Origin: Sinotaia quadrata
Lineage: Eukaryota; Mollusca; Gastropoda; Architaenioglossa; Viviparidae
DNA length: 64,000 bases
NCBI GenBank assembly: GCA_028829895.1
Contig: CM054184.1
Location: forward strand, 49,882,201 to 49,946,200
Reading direction: 5' to 3'
Shown here: piece after piece, positions 31,511-44,748 of the stretch
Layout: each line of letters opens with the position of its first letter
Numbering within the stretch: the stretch's first letter is position 1
The notes under the pieces: model-generated
Told to the model about the DNA's origin: nothing
The model's input: only the letters and a program-made list of their open reading frames with translations
Database searches by the model: none
Position numbers and translations under genes: made by a program

Positions 31511-34500
31511 CTGAAAAAAATTTAAAATGTACTAAAATCAAGCCATATGTACATTTTCAAATCTTAGGTTTAACAACTAACTTAGTGACCAAAATTTACA
31601 GCTGCTATAAAAGATTGCCATATGACCTTTACTAATCTTTGCTTAACAAGTAGATTAGTGGCTAGGTTCAGTTCATGTAAGGAACAAATTACATAACTGA
31701 ATGAAACAAAATTATAGAGGAAAAATTCAGAGGGAAATAAGCAGTCTCAATAATGCAGTTTCAAATAAAACAAAACTGTCTGGTCTCCATGAATGATTTT
31801 GAAAACTAAACTTTTTATAACACTTTTAGATTTATTTAGACTTAGGGTTTTAATTATTCCTTAATAAAAAATTCCAAGTGTTCACAACCTCAACAGAAAT
31901 ATAAAGAATTTTAACACAAGCTAACAAAATATTTAGTTATAACCAGCTAAGTGTTCATCATGAGTTTTCACATTTTCTATCATAAAACCATCTTGATGAC
32001 TCTTGACTCTCAAGACAATTATCAAGGGGCAGATAATCTAGTTTGTGGATTATCCGTATTGAAAACAAACACTTTCAGGGTAAGAATTTAAGAAAAACAG
32101 ATATTAACTTTACAATTAAAAAAAAAATATGCATTCAGTAATTATATTTTTTCTTGTTGTGTAAAAATTTACTGGATACTAAATGTTCCATAATGCAATA
32201 TGTGCAGTCTTTCACAATTCAAGGTATACTCACCCGAAAAAGCCAACGTGAATTAGAAGGAGTAGGTTGTAGCTGCTGTGAGGTTTGTGTGTGTAATGAT
32301 GTTTGTCCTGTGAGAAAGTTCTGTGAGGTTAGCTCTGGAGATGACGAAACTGGCAACGACATGTTTTGGTTACAATTGAATCCATGAAGACCTTCAAAAG
32401 ATGGGTGATTGGGATCCACAAAATCCCCAATACGAGATAACTGCTGCGTGAGGCCCAACAAACCATTCTCTTCAACTGTGATGATGACCCAGATCACCTC
32501 TAAAATAAAAATGATAACCAGCAATTCATTAACTCAGAGAGTACTGCTGCCTGTTTTTCCCCAACTTTAAAAAGTGTATATCATACTGTATATCCGCAGG
32601 TGAAAACACTTCTACTACATTCATTAATTAAAAAACTGTCACTCTATCAAGTGTTGCAGATAATACATTTCACTACCTAATTAATCAAGGAAAAAACAAC
32701 AATCCAAGCTTATCATGGTTCCTATTCTTGACTTTCGTAAATATGCAGCCATTATAGCTTTAAAACTGCCTTGGACTGATGCTGACAGCAATGTCTGAAA
32801 TCTAATATTCATTTTAGCCTTGTTGACATTAAATAATACATAAAGTTATGCCTTTCTTAAATAATACATAAAGTTATGCCTTTCTTAAATAATACATAAA
32901 GTTATGCCTTTCTTAAATAATATAAATGAAGTAGCATAATCTATCATTCAAACAGTTGGTACAGCAACAAAAATACATAATTAAATTAATTTTTAAAAAA
33001 TTAATATAAGAATTATTGCAGGTAGGTCAACAACAGATTTGACATGGCCGGCAGAAAATTTGTCAACTGTTTTTGTCTCTTTAAGTTTAAGTTTAACTAA
33101 TCATAGTCCCTACCTTCTACTAATGATAGTATAATAAAATTAAAACTAGATAATCTATAATATTTGTTTATTTTTAAATATTCTACATAAGCCTGATTTA
33201 GCAATGGTTAAATGTTGAAATGATAGTTAAAGAAAATAAGAGTGTTATATGATGGGAATTTTTCCCACCAGCTTTTAAAATAAATTTTAAATTTTAATTC
33301 ATAATTTTATGATGATATTGTAATTTATATAATTCAGAATGTTAATGGGAATAGTGTATTTATAAACTGAAAGTCTAGGATAGACAGAAGGATGGAGAAA
33401 ATAGGTTGTTTTGACAGTGTAATCATGCAGAGATCAATAGTGTTTAGCACTAAGCAGCAAGAGAAGTGCACATATAGCTATTGTTTTTTTAGACTGCTAG
33501 CCTAATAGGAAAGCCAGCATCTACTTCTGATAAAGAGTCAACCAAAGATAGACCAAACTGGATTAATCTCGTTTTTATCAAATCCCTGTTATGTTGTTAT
33601 CTAATTTTTTTACTGATGAAATCAAGAACTCATTTGTGGATAGTGTCTTAAAAGAATGTTGGTGTAGTAGGTGTGAGAAGTCATAAATATTCATTAGTTC
33701 TTGATGCATCTTTGAATTCTATTGGTTAATAAAATTAGTCAAGATAGAGATGGGTAGAGTCTCTAGACTGAAAAAATGTTCAACCATAAGACTTGACTCA
33801 TTTCAAACACTCATTGTGTATGTATGTCTCTCCTGCTAAGGTGATAGTTGAACCCTGTTATGTTGCCGGCCTAGGGGTTTGACAAAAAGTATCGAGATAA
33901 CCAAAAACAAATATGGCGGCAATATAATAACATGTGCTTGAAATTTCTTTATGTACATGATGTGCATGAAAATATACACGCACATGCTTTTGGTGATTTT
34001 TTTTTTACACAACAGCGTTGCCACGATTGTTTTATGACACGATCAGTATACTATAAAAATGTACATACATGTTTGCTAACAATAAAAGACATATGTGCAC
34101 CAACTAACAGCAGAGATTTACCAGTATACAATAAAACCCACCGTCGATTCTCGATACAAACCTTACATTATATTCTCCAACATTGCAAACAAAAAGATCG
34201 CTACAAAATCACTAAAACAAGCTGTGGCCATTTATTGTTAGCAAGATGGCGAAGTGGCATCAATAACTAACATTTTCAAAAGCCGGCGATTAGTCATGGG
34301 GGATCGAGATAACCAATGTTAAGTGGCGATTTTGGCCCTCTTTTGTGCTCGAGATATTAGGGTTCAGCGACATAAAATGCTAAGACAAAGAGGGAATTTA
34401 GCGGTTACACTTCAAAAACGTCGACTTAATAGGGTTGGAGAGTTAACTGAGGTCGAGATAAGTGGGTTCGACTGTAGCTGTTAATTTCTTAAAGAAATCA

Positions 34501-37500
34501 AAAGACAGATCTTTGGCTGGAAAAGGTAAATTCGTTTTGGTACTTGTGTGAATGACTAAGAATTTTATTTTGCAATCAGGAAATGTTTTATTATTATAAA
34601 TTTGTTAAATTCTACTTATCTGCAGAGATCCAGCTCTAGAGAGGTATTTATTTATATGATAATTTGCAATACATTTAGGATCCATAATAACTTATGTTTC
34701 AGGATTTTCAATTTGTTCTTCCCTTGTATCGATTTCTGGATTTGAGTGCTGAAGTATCAGTTTGAGTCCCGTGTGCATCAATGTTGTTCAAGTGATTTTT
34801 TCTTTTAAATGTGGAGTGATGACGGTGCACAAACTGAAACTCTTACTCTTGAATCTAACTAAATTAGTGAAGAGTGTAGTAAATCTATGATGAAAGCAAT
34901 GTACTAAGAAATCATTTTGTTTTTAAATATTGTTAAACTGGCTTATCTTGCATATGTGCTAAGTGTAGTATAACTTCTTTTTTGTTTGTTTGTCGTAAAT
35001 TGTACTGACTGCTTAATTACATCATTTTGTTCTTTATTTGTCTATATATCTTTTTCTTAGTCTATTACTGAGTGGGGCCATGAGTCTTTTCACTGGCGGC
35101 ACCACCCATATTATCAGCGTAACAATTGCTGATACATATATTTATAACCAGTAGTCCACATCTTGCATCAGCAAGATGTATTATATACTTAACTAGTAAA
35201 AAATTGGCACAATACATTATTATAAAAGTCACCCCAAGGTACCTTACAATATTTAGTAGACAGGTTTCTCCTTTCCTTCTACTGCAAATACAAAGAAGCA
35301 AACAAACAACAAAACAAACCTCCAAAATAGTGCCCAGTTGGGGTTGACATGCGCCACTGTCCTTGGTGAACACCTGTACATAATGGACTTGTTAATTCTA
35401 TATTGACATCATAGCACTCGCCAGGTGCCAATGCATCCACTATGTGCCAAGCTGTCATGCTCATATCGTTGCCTCCGCAAAATCGTAAACTGCACCCAGG
35501 TGGCCATGCTTCTGTACCTGTTCAAATAATATCTATATTGGAATAGTCCCAAGAGAAGTGTGTAAGCTATACAAAGACATCTCATTTTGCTTATTAACGG
35601 GGAACATCCCTATTACATTGAGTTTCATCTATCTAGAACATTTATCTTAGACATTATGAGACTATAAACATTGCAGAATACTTTACAGATGTGTTTTCCA
35701 CCTGCAGGAATAAATCTGACACTCTAGTACAAGTCATTGTCTTTAAGTCTAACTCACATAGTATTTCAATAAATGTAATGTTTGATATTCATCTGCTTGT
35801 CAGTAAGTAACAGTGTATTTAACTCACACTACAATCTGTAAGCTCATTTGCATGCATTGTGTTTCTGTTCACTGGTAAAATATTTATAATTTTGTTAACT
35901 AAGTTATTTTTTTTTTGTATTGCAAAAACAGTTGTGTATTCCATGTCCTAAGTTTTCAAGTTGTTCTTTATCAATTGCTATTAATTTCTGCATAAAACAA
36001 GTCAATTATTATCATCAGTAAAATTCAAATGTATAATAAATGAACAATCTCTATAGAGTTTTAAAAGCTCTAGCACAATGAACTGAAATTTATTATACCC
36101 ACCAACACCATATGGATATTGATAATATTTGAGTCAATGGCCTGTTCTAACTCCAACAGTATGTTCATATTTAAAATGAACTCAACAACCTCAGCAGAAC
36201 CAACAAAGTGAAGAAATTTATATAACTAGTTTTCTATTTATAATTCATCAATTATTTTATTTTAAAAATCATTTAACTTTGCATTACTACAACACTGGGT
36301 GTGTCTGTTCAAGTGCAATAATATTGAAGAGGTGAAAAAAAAAAAGTTACCCAAAATTATAATGTATGTACAATAAATACACAGTCTAATCTTATATAAT
36401 TAAAACATCAAAAATGTTTATGTTGTGCTTACTATTACATTTTTTGATCTGCTTATTTTTCCAAGAACAAATTAAAATGTCTATATTCCTCACTGTGGTG
36501 GAGTAAATTTGCTTATCCCTATTTTAAAATTTATTTGTTATATAAATTGTTAAATTGTCAGAGTAGCCCGACCTTGAGCACTCCTTATTTTTGAAAGTGT
36601 AAGAGTTGAAGTAAACACCCAAGACGAGAATAGGCTAGAAATTGCTGATCTAATGCAAACCATCCCAACTGGGTGAGTAGTTTTTCTTATTCAATGGTTA
36701 TGATTTACGAGAAAGAGACAGCCAATGGGATGAGATCTAAAAGTTTACCTGCTGTAGAGAAATCTATTGTCTGATCACTTGAATCTGAAGTGGCAAAGAT
36801 CTGGTCTTGAAAGGCAGCTGTTAGCTTGATGGTGAGTTAACTGACTGGTTGAGAAAGAATGGACTTAGAAATATTTCATGCATTTTGCTACTGATATGAA
36901 ATACTTGTGTTTTAATAAGATGTATTTTTGAGTGGACTATTATTTCTACAAATGTTTGAACTAAACTGCTTGTATGTAGTATGCTTATTACACTTGATAT
37001 TGTTTTGATATGCTGTATTTATTATGCTGTATGCATATATCAGGCTAATTTGCAGGAAATTATAAATTGAGACTGGAATGTAAGAAAGAATGGAGTTATA
37101 AACTAATAAACTGGAAATTAGCTTTGCTCCTTGATTACATTTTTCAGGTACAGAAGCCTTTTCTATTTTCTACTTTCTGTGTATGATTTAAATCTCTGGT
37201 TCACTGATTGTAAACTTCTACGAGTGACCAAGATACAGGCGGGAAGCAGTTTGTCTAAGTGTAAAATGTACATTCCTTTGATGTATGGTGGCAAAGTATG
37301 ATGACTTGAGAAAATTTCTGGTATGGGGAAATATTAGAAATTACTACAATTGCTGTTCTGCTTGAAAGAACTGGCTCAGCGGAAAAGCCCAAGTTGACTT
37401 TGAGGGAACAAGTGGCAAATCTGTTTTCAACGTAAGAGAAACAAGTGGAAATTGAACTGAACAATAAACTGTTGCAATGCGTGCACAAGACTAATTCAGG

Positions 37501-40500
37501 CTATGTAAAAACTATTATCACTTACCTCTAATAACTCCATTTCTGATCTCTTGTAAGAACTATCCTGTGATTTGTATTAAAGTGATGAATTGTAATTTTT
37601 TTTGGATAAAAGATTGTGTATTATAAAAATTATTCGAACATGGTTTTGTGGAAATAATTCACGGTCAAGTAATCTATTTCACTGTATTTGTCACAAACGT
37701 TTGATTGTTGATTTAATAAACTTACTGTTAAATTTATTGACCTTCTTATGCATATTGATAACCTTAGTTGGAGAAGAAAGTGGGTGAATGGGGCTCGCTA
37801 AATATAGATTAATCATTAAAGATGGATTTATCTTCTCCTTTAGTAAGAAGTTTTCTACCTAGGGAAAGATTGTGTGACTGTAAATGTTTTATCTTTAATG
37901 CTGTGGAAGAGAGTAAACATTTACAGCGTCCACATATCCGCCAAGCGAGAGAGATGAGTGGTGTCTGTTGGAGGATCATTAATAAAATAAATTAAGATTC
38001 TCATCACTTGTAATTAGTTTTGGATGATTAATTAATTAATAATAATCATATCCATTAACTAAGTGGCATTGGCGTCACACTCACACATAGTTGTTAGGCA
38101 ATTATCATTTACAAAAAAGAACAAATGCACTATTACTCTACTAATTCAGAAAACAAAACTGTCTCTATAAATGCTACAATAATAGAGTTATGATGTTTAA
38201 TTGCAAGACATTCATTTTATATCTTATATATTAGATCTGTATTTTTATCCACCAATACTTTATCTGTGTAAAAAGAAATTGGCACAAACAAAAGTAATAT
38301 TTTTTTACATTATAAATTAAGCAACTTTTTGAGAAATTAAACTATTTATACATAATTTCCAAATAAAACACGTAAGCAGTGTGATAGTTATGGCAAATGA
38401 CATCAACAAAGATATTTAAAAGCACAGAGCAATGCAAATTAAATTTAGTTCTTTCATTATAATGGTATCAAAATAAAAAGTTAAAAAATAAAGGTGGTAA
38501 TAATCAACCAACATCAATACCCTACTCTGTTCATAGAAATCAAATGCACTGAAACAGAATTTGTTACCCGAGTTTTGTATTCTCCAAGTCTTGATAAACT
38601 TTGTATTTGGTGGGATCGATTCTCCCTCTCCAACAGTGACATCTTTAATCAAAGACATCGAGGGAAGAGTCACACTTGGCTGTTCAAAGTCATAATATGA
38701 ACAAATTGCTGCCTGAAGATTCCTGTCAAAAGAATTAAATAATGAGAAAAAATTAATTTCCTGTTTTAATGCATACTTCAATAAAAATTCAGTGTCAACT
38801 TTTCAACACCACCATTAGATTTATTATAAACACTTGTTTCCCCTTTTACCTTATTTGTTTTTGTTTTTCTATATTTATAATTTTTTTTTGTTCTTTTCCA
38901 ATAATTATAACAAACAGGAAAAATTATTCTGATTACTTTTATTAGTTTTAAGATTTAATTTTTTTTATCTTTCATATTCACTACATCTGCTGAATATCTC
39001 CATTTTATTCTCTTTTCTTTAACTTGTCCACTTTGCGCAGGGCATAGCTGCTGTCAATATGTGGTTTTAAACCAAAGGAGATAATCAGTCTCAGCACATT
39101 ATAACACTAGGCATTCAACTTATGTTACTTGTGGCTCATTAAGTTTGCTAGGTTCATCATTAAAATTAATTCAGACCATTCTGAATGCTAATATCTCTGT
39201 CCCTATGAAACCTAAACAGTTGAAATTTGGTGTGCAAGATAAAGAGATGCCCCAATGACAGAATAAAAATGTAAATAAAACAAATAAAAAAATAAAAGAA
39301 TAAACAAGCACTTCAATTCAATCGCTTTTATTTAACACTTACAAATCCCAAGAAATAAAATAGATTTTTAAAAAAAATGATTAAATAAGTCTTTTTTGCA
39401 CAGCATATATGGAAGTATGCATCAATTTCCAAGTATGAATCTAAAGACAAGTGTGTATATATATATATATATTTCATTTTCATCCATACCCCATTGGAGG
39501 TCTGTTCTTTTTTACATTCCATCTGGGCTCCCAGTGATGCCCCTACCACCCACCCCACCAAGCCCAAGGATTAGCCAACTAAAGTAATGATTGGAATGTC
39601 CATCTAAACACAAAAACTAACCATTCAAAAGAAAGAAAATAATTTGCATAATAACAAATACAAATGTAAACATAAAAAAAAAACAATAATCAAAGTAAAC
39701 ACCCATTAGAAAGATAAAACATGTATAAAGAGGAGAATTTTTAAAATATAAACAAATCAGTAATTATACTAGTAGAAACTAAAATAATAATATGCCTAAC
39801 TTGACTATTCCAATCTTCGACAATAATAATAAAAATAAATAAATACAAATAAAATAAAACAGTATCAGAGCTATTGAAGAAAACAATCACCACCATCCAA
39901 GGCCACCAACAAAGTGACTAGACAAAAGAGAGAACATATACACATGGCAACAATGCATTCAGCTTAGATGCCATCTACACTGCACTTTTTTTTAACAACA
40001 AAGGTTGACTTACCAAGCCATCAGGCCTAACCACCCTATCCTCTCCCCACAAACTACCCCCCATCAGTATGAAATCAGCCAGGACAGGAAGTGTTTCCCA
40101 TAATTAATGAATGATTGTTTTTAATAGTATATGTATTATATTTATTCATTATTGTGCTATATCTAATTTGTCATGAAAACAAACACTACAGCAGAACTGT
40201 ATAGAATTATTTTTTAAGCTAAAAGAACAGACTGACATTAATTCATAGGTAAGAACTGACAAATACTGAATTAGTGTAGCAGAATCTCTCTCAGATTCAT
40301 GTGCTTCAGTAATGTTGGAAGTAAACGTTATCAATTACTTTTATGTCTAAATTACAATTCATTTGTTAATATTGCTGCACCAGTTTTACTTTGTAATTGT
40401 ATAAAACAGACATGAAATAATTAATGGGAAATTTTTTTTAAAAAACAGAGATATAGTTGAGTCTGCAGGCATAAGTTTGTATCCAGAACTCTAAAATCTA

Positions 40501-41559
40501 CATTATTAAACCAAATAAGAATCCCTGTGCATATTGCGGACCAAAATACTTTTATATGATTAAGCTGGTAACAATGTGTTTGTCACCACATCTCTGATAA
40601 CTCTGGTAATGTTTAAGGATCTCTCTCATAAGTGCCTACTGTAAATGTATGCCAAATGTCTTGTGTGGATATTGTATTATAACACTTTAACAGACTGCAC
40701 TATGCTGCAATCTTGGCTGGTTAATTCCTTTACAGCATTATCATAGTGGCCATATTTCCAATAGTTTGGACTACAGTTCTCATAACTGTCCTAATATTAT
40801 AATAGCCTTTGTGAATCAGTTTTATGATTTACATGAGCTAGGAATATATGTTAGTTTATTTTAATTTGTATCTAACTGAAAACGTGACAGTACAGTATCT
40901 GGAATTAGTTGAACTAGAAATGCACTCCTACAAGAAGAGAAGAATGACGGCAGAAATTGGCCAGAACTAGTTATCTCTATTTGGTCTGGAATAGTAAGAG
41001 TCACTATTTGCAGCCTGGATAGTGTCACAATAGTCACATACGGACCGTATTTAATCATAAACATTCCGATCACGGCTTAGTCATAAACGACAAACGAAAC
41101 ATCGAAGTAAAAAAAGCATCAAAAGTTGGACTGAGTTTTAATGGGAATACATTATAACGTATCAAATTCTTTTTAACTGAAATGGGTTTTTATCATTAAA
41201 CATTTGTAAAGCTGAAACAATAAAAGTGGAGGAGTTAACAGCTGATCGGTGAACAGACGGTTTTTGCTAACGTCATTTCGGAAATAAGATGTCGACACAA
41301 TAGGTAGTTTATCCCTTCAACTTCATTTGGCATATATATATATCATAAAACATCAGCTTTAAAACGTATTCTTTTACATTTCATATTGAACATATACCTA
41401 CCAATTGTTCATATCAAGGAAAAAAGCGCAAGAGTCCGGATTCAGCTTGTTTCCTAGTAGTTTCTGGAACTCGGAGATGAGAACTTCACGATCGGTCGTG
41501 CCCATGGCACTAAACTGCTGAAGCAGTTTACCATCCAGGTCACTGTCAACATCCATCAT
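31454..41559 (-). CDS. ILRUN: ILRUN orthologue (UBA-like and NBR1/FW-like domain protein)
   Basis: Five coding exons on the - strand: 41559-41402, 38722-38568, 35517-35320, 32499-32234, 31510-31454; 834 nt, 277 aa (human 298 aa). The N-terminus MDVDSDLDGKLLQQFS and GTTDREVLISEFQKLLG forms the UBA-like fold (about residues 2-65). Residues ~82-178 form the FW (four-tryptophan, NBR1-like) domain, with Trp in KTWRIQNSG, TEAWPPG, GQWRM and VIWVI. The tail is low-complexity, Ser/Gln-rich and poorly conserved, as in mammals. Mammalian ILRUN is known to bind p300/CBP and restrain IRF3- and NF-kB-driven transcription and to affect lipid metabolism; the same role here is inference. Start chosen at the first of two adjacent ATGs. 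All introns are GT-AG with matching phases. Confidence 0.95.
32234..32499 (-). CDS. ILRUN: ILRUN exon 4
   Basis: Acceptor tattttag, donor gtgagt. It encodes EVIWVIITVEENGLLGLTQQ then a low-complexity Ser/Thr/Gln-rich tail ending NSRWLFR. Confidence 0.93.
32829..32925. repeat. 28-bp tandem repeat, 3.5 copies
   Basis: Unit TTAAATAATACATAAAGTTA plus TGCCTTTC begins at 32829, 32857, 32885 and 32913 (partial). The full copies are identical, so the expansion is recent. Confidence 0.92.
33846..34475. mobile_element. pogo/Tigger-like MITE, about 630 bp
   Basis: The left end AGTTGAACCCTGTTAT and the right end ..ATAAGTGGGTTCGACTGTA (complement TACAGTCGAACCCACTTAT) are imperfect inverted repeats of the CAGTCGAACCC type. 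The motif TCGAGATAA recurs near both ends (33892, 34304, 34453). There is no transposase; the 112-codon frame inside is unlike any transposase. The left TA is not clean. Confidence 0.6.
35320..35517 (-). CDS. ILRUN: ILRUN exon 3
   Basis: Acceptor tttgaacag, donor gtttgt. It encodes TEAWPPGCSLRFCGGNDMSM through GVHQGQWRMSTPTGHYFG, the core of the FW domain. Confidence 0.95.
35518..38567 (-). other. ILRUN intron 2
   Basis: AT-rich intron. A GC-richer 69-nt segment at 36749-36817 could be a cassette exon (separate entry). Otherwise no coding sequence or named repeat seen. Confidence 0.8.
36749..36817 (-). CDS. Candidate 69-nt cassette exon of ILRUN
   Basis: On the - strand, between AACAG and a GTAAAC donor, 69 nt would enter and leave in the same phase as the surrounding ILRUN exons. 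It would insert 23 residues reading AAFQDQIFATSD then SSDQTIDFSTA between NSG and TEAWPPG in the FW domain. The donor is good, but the acceptor lacks a strong pyrimidine tract. Mammalian ILRUN has no such insert. It may be a chance open stretch. Confidence 0.3.
38568..38722 (-). CDS. ILRUN: ILRUN exon 2
   Basis: Acceptor ttttgacag, donor gtaaca. It encodes NLQAAICSYYDFEQP, then SMSLIKDVTVGEGESIPPNT, then KFIKTWRIQNSG: the end of the UBA-like region and the start of the FW domain. Confidence 0.95.
38723..41401 (-). other. ILRUN intron 1
   Basis: AT-rich intron with a short TA microsatellite at about 39454-39473 and A-rich stretches at 39620-39860. No gene seen. Confidence 0.8.
41402..41559 (-). 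CDS. ILRUN: ILRUN exon 1
   Basis: Encodes MMDVDSDLDGKLLQQFS through FFLDMNN, ending TG|gtaggt inside a Trp codon. The frame stays open upstream to an ATG at 41754, but homology starts at MDVD (human MEGMDVD), so the ATG pair at 41559/41556 is preferred. Confidence 0.93.
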
Positions 41560-41700
41560 ATCGATGATTTTGACGCAACATGTGGATACACGTGAACTCT
41601 TGCCACTAAGCGGCAAAATACTCACTGCTGACCATAAGATCGTACATGTACTAGTAACATGAATGGACACCCGCAACGCAGTCACGCTGAATCTTCCGTT

Positions 41701-41712
41701 TGCGCATGCGCA
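41701..41712. promoter_or_regulatory. Consensus NRF1 site in the ILRUN promoter
   Basis: TGCGCATGCGCA is an exact match to the palindromic NRF1 consensus YGCGCAYGCGCR. It lies 142 bp upstream of the ILRUN start codon in a CpG-containing patch, while the surroundings are AT-rich. NRF1 sites mark TATA-less housekeeping promoters in animals, so it likely drives ILRUN. Confidence 0.7.
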
Positions 41713-41759
41713 GTTAGCAAAATCTCGAGATAGAAATGGGGAAAAAAGAGGCATGCAAA

Positions 41760-43690
41760 TTAGCCATGCCGGGGATTGTATACTTAGTAGACAGGTTCTT
41801 TAGTTTCTTATCATGGTGAACTATTTCATAAAGAATAAATTTTCTTCTTCAGACTACAATAAACATTTTGGGATAGAGGTTGTCCATAACGTGTCCTGCC
41901 CTTTGGAGACACAATTGCCTCCACTTTTCATACCCTATATCTCTTGCATACAACGCCACATTAGTGCGATAAATGTTTTCTTAAATGAATTTAAAAGATT
42001 TATCGTAGACAAACGAGTGGATTGTGTTAAAATTGTTTTCTATATTGAATAAAACGTCAGAGTTCATTTTGTAAAATTTTTCACAGTAATTATAAGCATC
42101 CGCTTCCAGCACTTTGAACTGAAGACTTTAATTTCTATTAATGTAACTCCTAACCAGCAAGCAATAACAGTACTGTTTACAGCAACAACAAAAATGCAAA
42201 ATAATACGAGGCCTATATTTTGTTAATATTAGTAACGTTTTTCTTCAATAAATTATTACAAAGATGCTAACTATCCATTTTGTTGGCTTTTGCATTTATC
42301 ATGCAAAATAGTTATGACATTATGCAAAAATTATTATTTGTATTGTAGATGTCTTAAGCTTCATTTGTTGATGTTGGCGATGGTTATATTGAAATAATGT
42401 GTGCGTTATTATTCTAGAAATTATTTTAAATAAATAAACATTATTTGCTGATTAACTAACTGTATGGTCGCAAAATCATCAGAACAAGGTTGACCTTTTG
42501 ACCTTCTAAAGCGGATTTTAAGACGCAATTGAATTTACTATAAATGGTTGTTAGTTTGATAGCATGGCTCTTTATGAATCTTATAACCGTGTATGTACTA
42601 ACTTCTCTAGACTTCAGTGGCTACCTGTTAACAGCATAATGCAATATTTCTTTTTCTTTCTTTTTTTTTTTTTTTTGTCACTCGTCACTCTCTGGTTCCA
42701 GCACTATACATACATGCACGCACACACCAATTTAGACACGCGCTTACACACGAATTTATACACATTAACACATATACGCGCGCACAGAGACACAACAATC
42801 ACCGCATTATATCCGTCCTGCATTCATGCACAATCTATGCAGATTACAAGAAGCACAAGTTTATTAGATGTGTGACATTAAATAACATAATATATAAATG
42901 TACAGATCTTCTTACTTGAACCGCCATTAAACATATAAACTTCCACCAAACAAAGCTAAATCAAGTAGGCCTAAGGGACGCTTTTAGTTTTGATAGTATT
43001 CATCAATAAAAACAAGTTTCTATTTCATTTAATTCATGCAAACCTTACATTCTTAAATATTATTATCATGTAATTTATCCATATACTGTAATAGCTCTAA
43101 CCTAGTATACGTGTTGAAAAGAACATAGACCAAGAAAGACCTTTTTAGGTCTATGATAAGAAATTATGCGTGTTGTAATGAGTCGTTGTGGTAAGCGCTT
43201 AAGCGCTTATTAACTATCATATAACTGACATTTTACACCAGTATAATAAATAATACAGCTATGCATTAAGTTAGTATATCTAATGATACTGTTAATCAGT
43301 ACTTAAAATTTAAACAATGCATACTATTGTTCTGTGACATATATAGTCGGGAGTTGCGGTAATCTAGAGTGGGATGTGGTGAGATTGAGCGGTAATTGCG
43401 GGAGTTGCGGTAAACGATAGTAAGATGTGGTTGGTTGTGCTAAATAGACGTGTCGCAAGCGCCGGCTGTTTAAGGTTGCAGTAGGATTAATGGCATAATA
43501 TGATTTAACATCTAATTTATTTTGGAGCAAGGATATATCTGTCAGGAAAACTCTCAAATTGTCAGACTCCAACTCGTAACAAGGCAAAATGTGTTGCGCA
43601 AAAGAATGCACATCACCCAATTGCTCGAGCAAAATTGAAAAAGATTTTTCAATGTTTTGTTCTAAAGATTTATTTCAAACTAAATGAAGA
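41760..43690. other. Intergenic, no gene seen
   Basis: AT-rich. It contains a T-rich run at about 42652-42676, a CA/CG-rich stretch at about 42715-42795, and an 18-bp palindrome at 43192-43209. ORFs are short and unlike known proteins. Confidence 0.6.
43192..43209. repeat. Perfect 18-bp palindrome
   Basis: TAAGCGCTTAAGCGCTTA equals its own reverse complement and contains two AAGCGCTT-type 8-mers. Function unknown. Confidence 0.85.
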
Positions 43691-43817
43691 TGCAGCAAAT
43701 AACAACTGAAGGGGAGCTTAGAAAAAAAGGACCTTTAGAAAAAATTACATGAACCTTCGAGAAAATTATATAACCTTAGAAAATATATACGAACCGTAGG
43801 AAAAAATTCTATGAATC
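43690..43817. repeat. Minisatellite fragment, left of the LTR-like insertion
   Basis: Repeats of a GAACCTTAGAAAATTATAT-type half-unit, the same family as 45549-45800. The two fragments appear to be one array split by the 43818-45548 insertion. Confidence 0.6.
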
Positions 43818-44748
43818 TGTGACCGCCTAATGCGTTTGGCCTCTAATATTCATTATGTATGAATTTTTTATCATTAATAATCATAATCACTTAACAGTGG
43901 TTAAATTTAGGATTCGTTTCCTAACATGAATTCTCCACTCACATACCACTATAAGTAAACGCGCTAATGACACATAAGTTCTGTTCTCAGGGGGAACTTC
44001 TTAGGGAGTAATCTAATCTCACAATATTGCCTTTCATCCAAACATTTGACATCATCCAAACCCCCATCCACCCACTAACTACTCCAGACATGCATCAAGG
44101 CACATGCATAAGAAGGATCTAACAAAAGATAAAAGATTTATTATAAAAAACATAATATCCATATCACGAAAATACGAATAAGTTCGAAAACAGTTCACTT
44201 ATTTGCATTAAATGTTCTAGTGTTCGTCAGTCCCTTCACTTGTAAGCAATCAATATTTTACACCAACTCCCTGGGAAACAATCTCTAATCAGAGTTACGA
44301 TTTTTTAATGAATTGGAAAAGAGAGAAAAGTAGAGTTAGTTATTATTTAAGTTCGTGACCAGGTCTGAAATGCTGTGTCTTAGAGAAGATGTTGATGAAG
44401 AGATTTGTCGTTAACATGATACCAGCCATTTCAACTCATTTCACCGTCTGTTGAGTACAATAGGATCATCCGGAATTTAGGACAGCAATTGGCATTTGTA
44501 GTATCTGTTCTCACTACCCTGGAATTCTGTGGTAGACAGTAGTCTGATAGAAACCCTCTAGACCTAACCATGTTGCAGGTTTCACGTACCAGAACCCAAA
44601 GACAAGCCGTCAGCTGAACATTGTTGCTGTATCTAAAAAAAAGTGGCTGAATGAAGATGGAATGAAGGAATGAAGAAGGCACACCCCTGCAACAACATAG
44701 GAGTGTGGTGCTTAGACAAAATTTCATAATTCACCAATCATTCAACTT

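Larger units (their letters stand above)
32500..35319 (-). other. ILRUN intron 3
   Basis: AT-rich intron with a 28-bp tandem repeat (32829-32925) and a pogo-like MITE (33846-34475). No other gene seen. Confidence 0.85.

Noticed and set aside
33932..34270. 112-aa ORF
   Set aside because: It lies inside a pogo-like MITE and does not resemble a transposase.
34755..34790. GTTTGAGTCCC resembling a tRNA or SINE B box
   Set aside because: No A box at the right distance and no SINE tail; probably chance.
41560..41754. N-terminal extension of ILRUN from an ATG at 41754
   Set aside because: Homology begins at MDVD, and the extension covers the NRF1 site and the presumed promoter.
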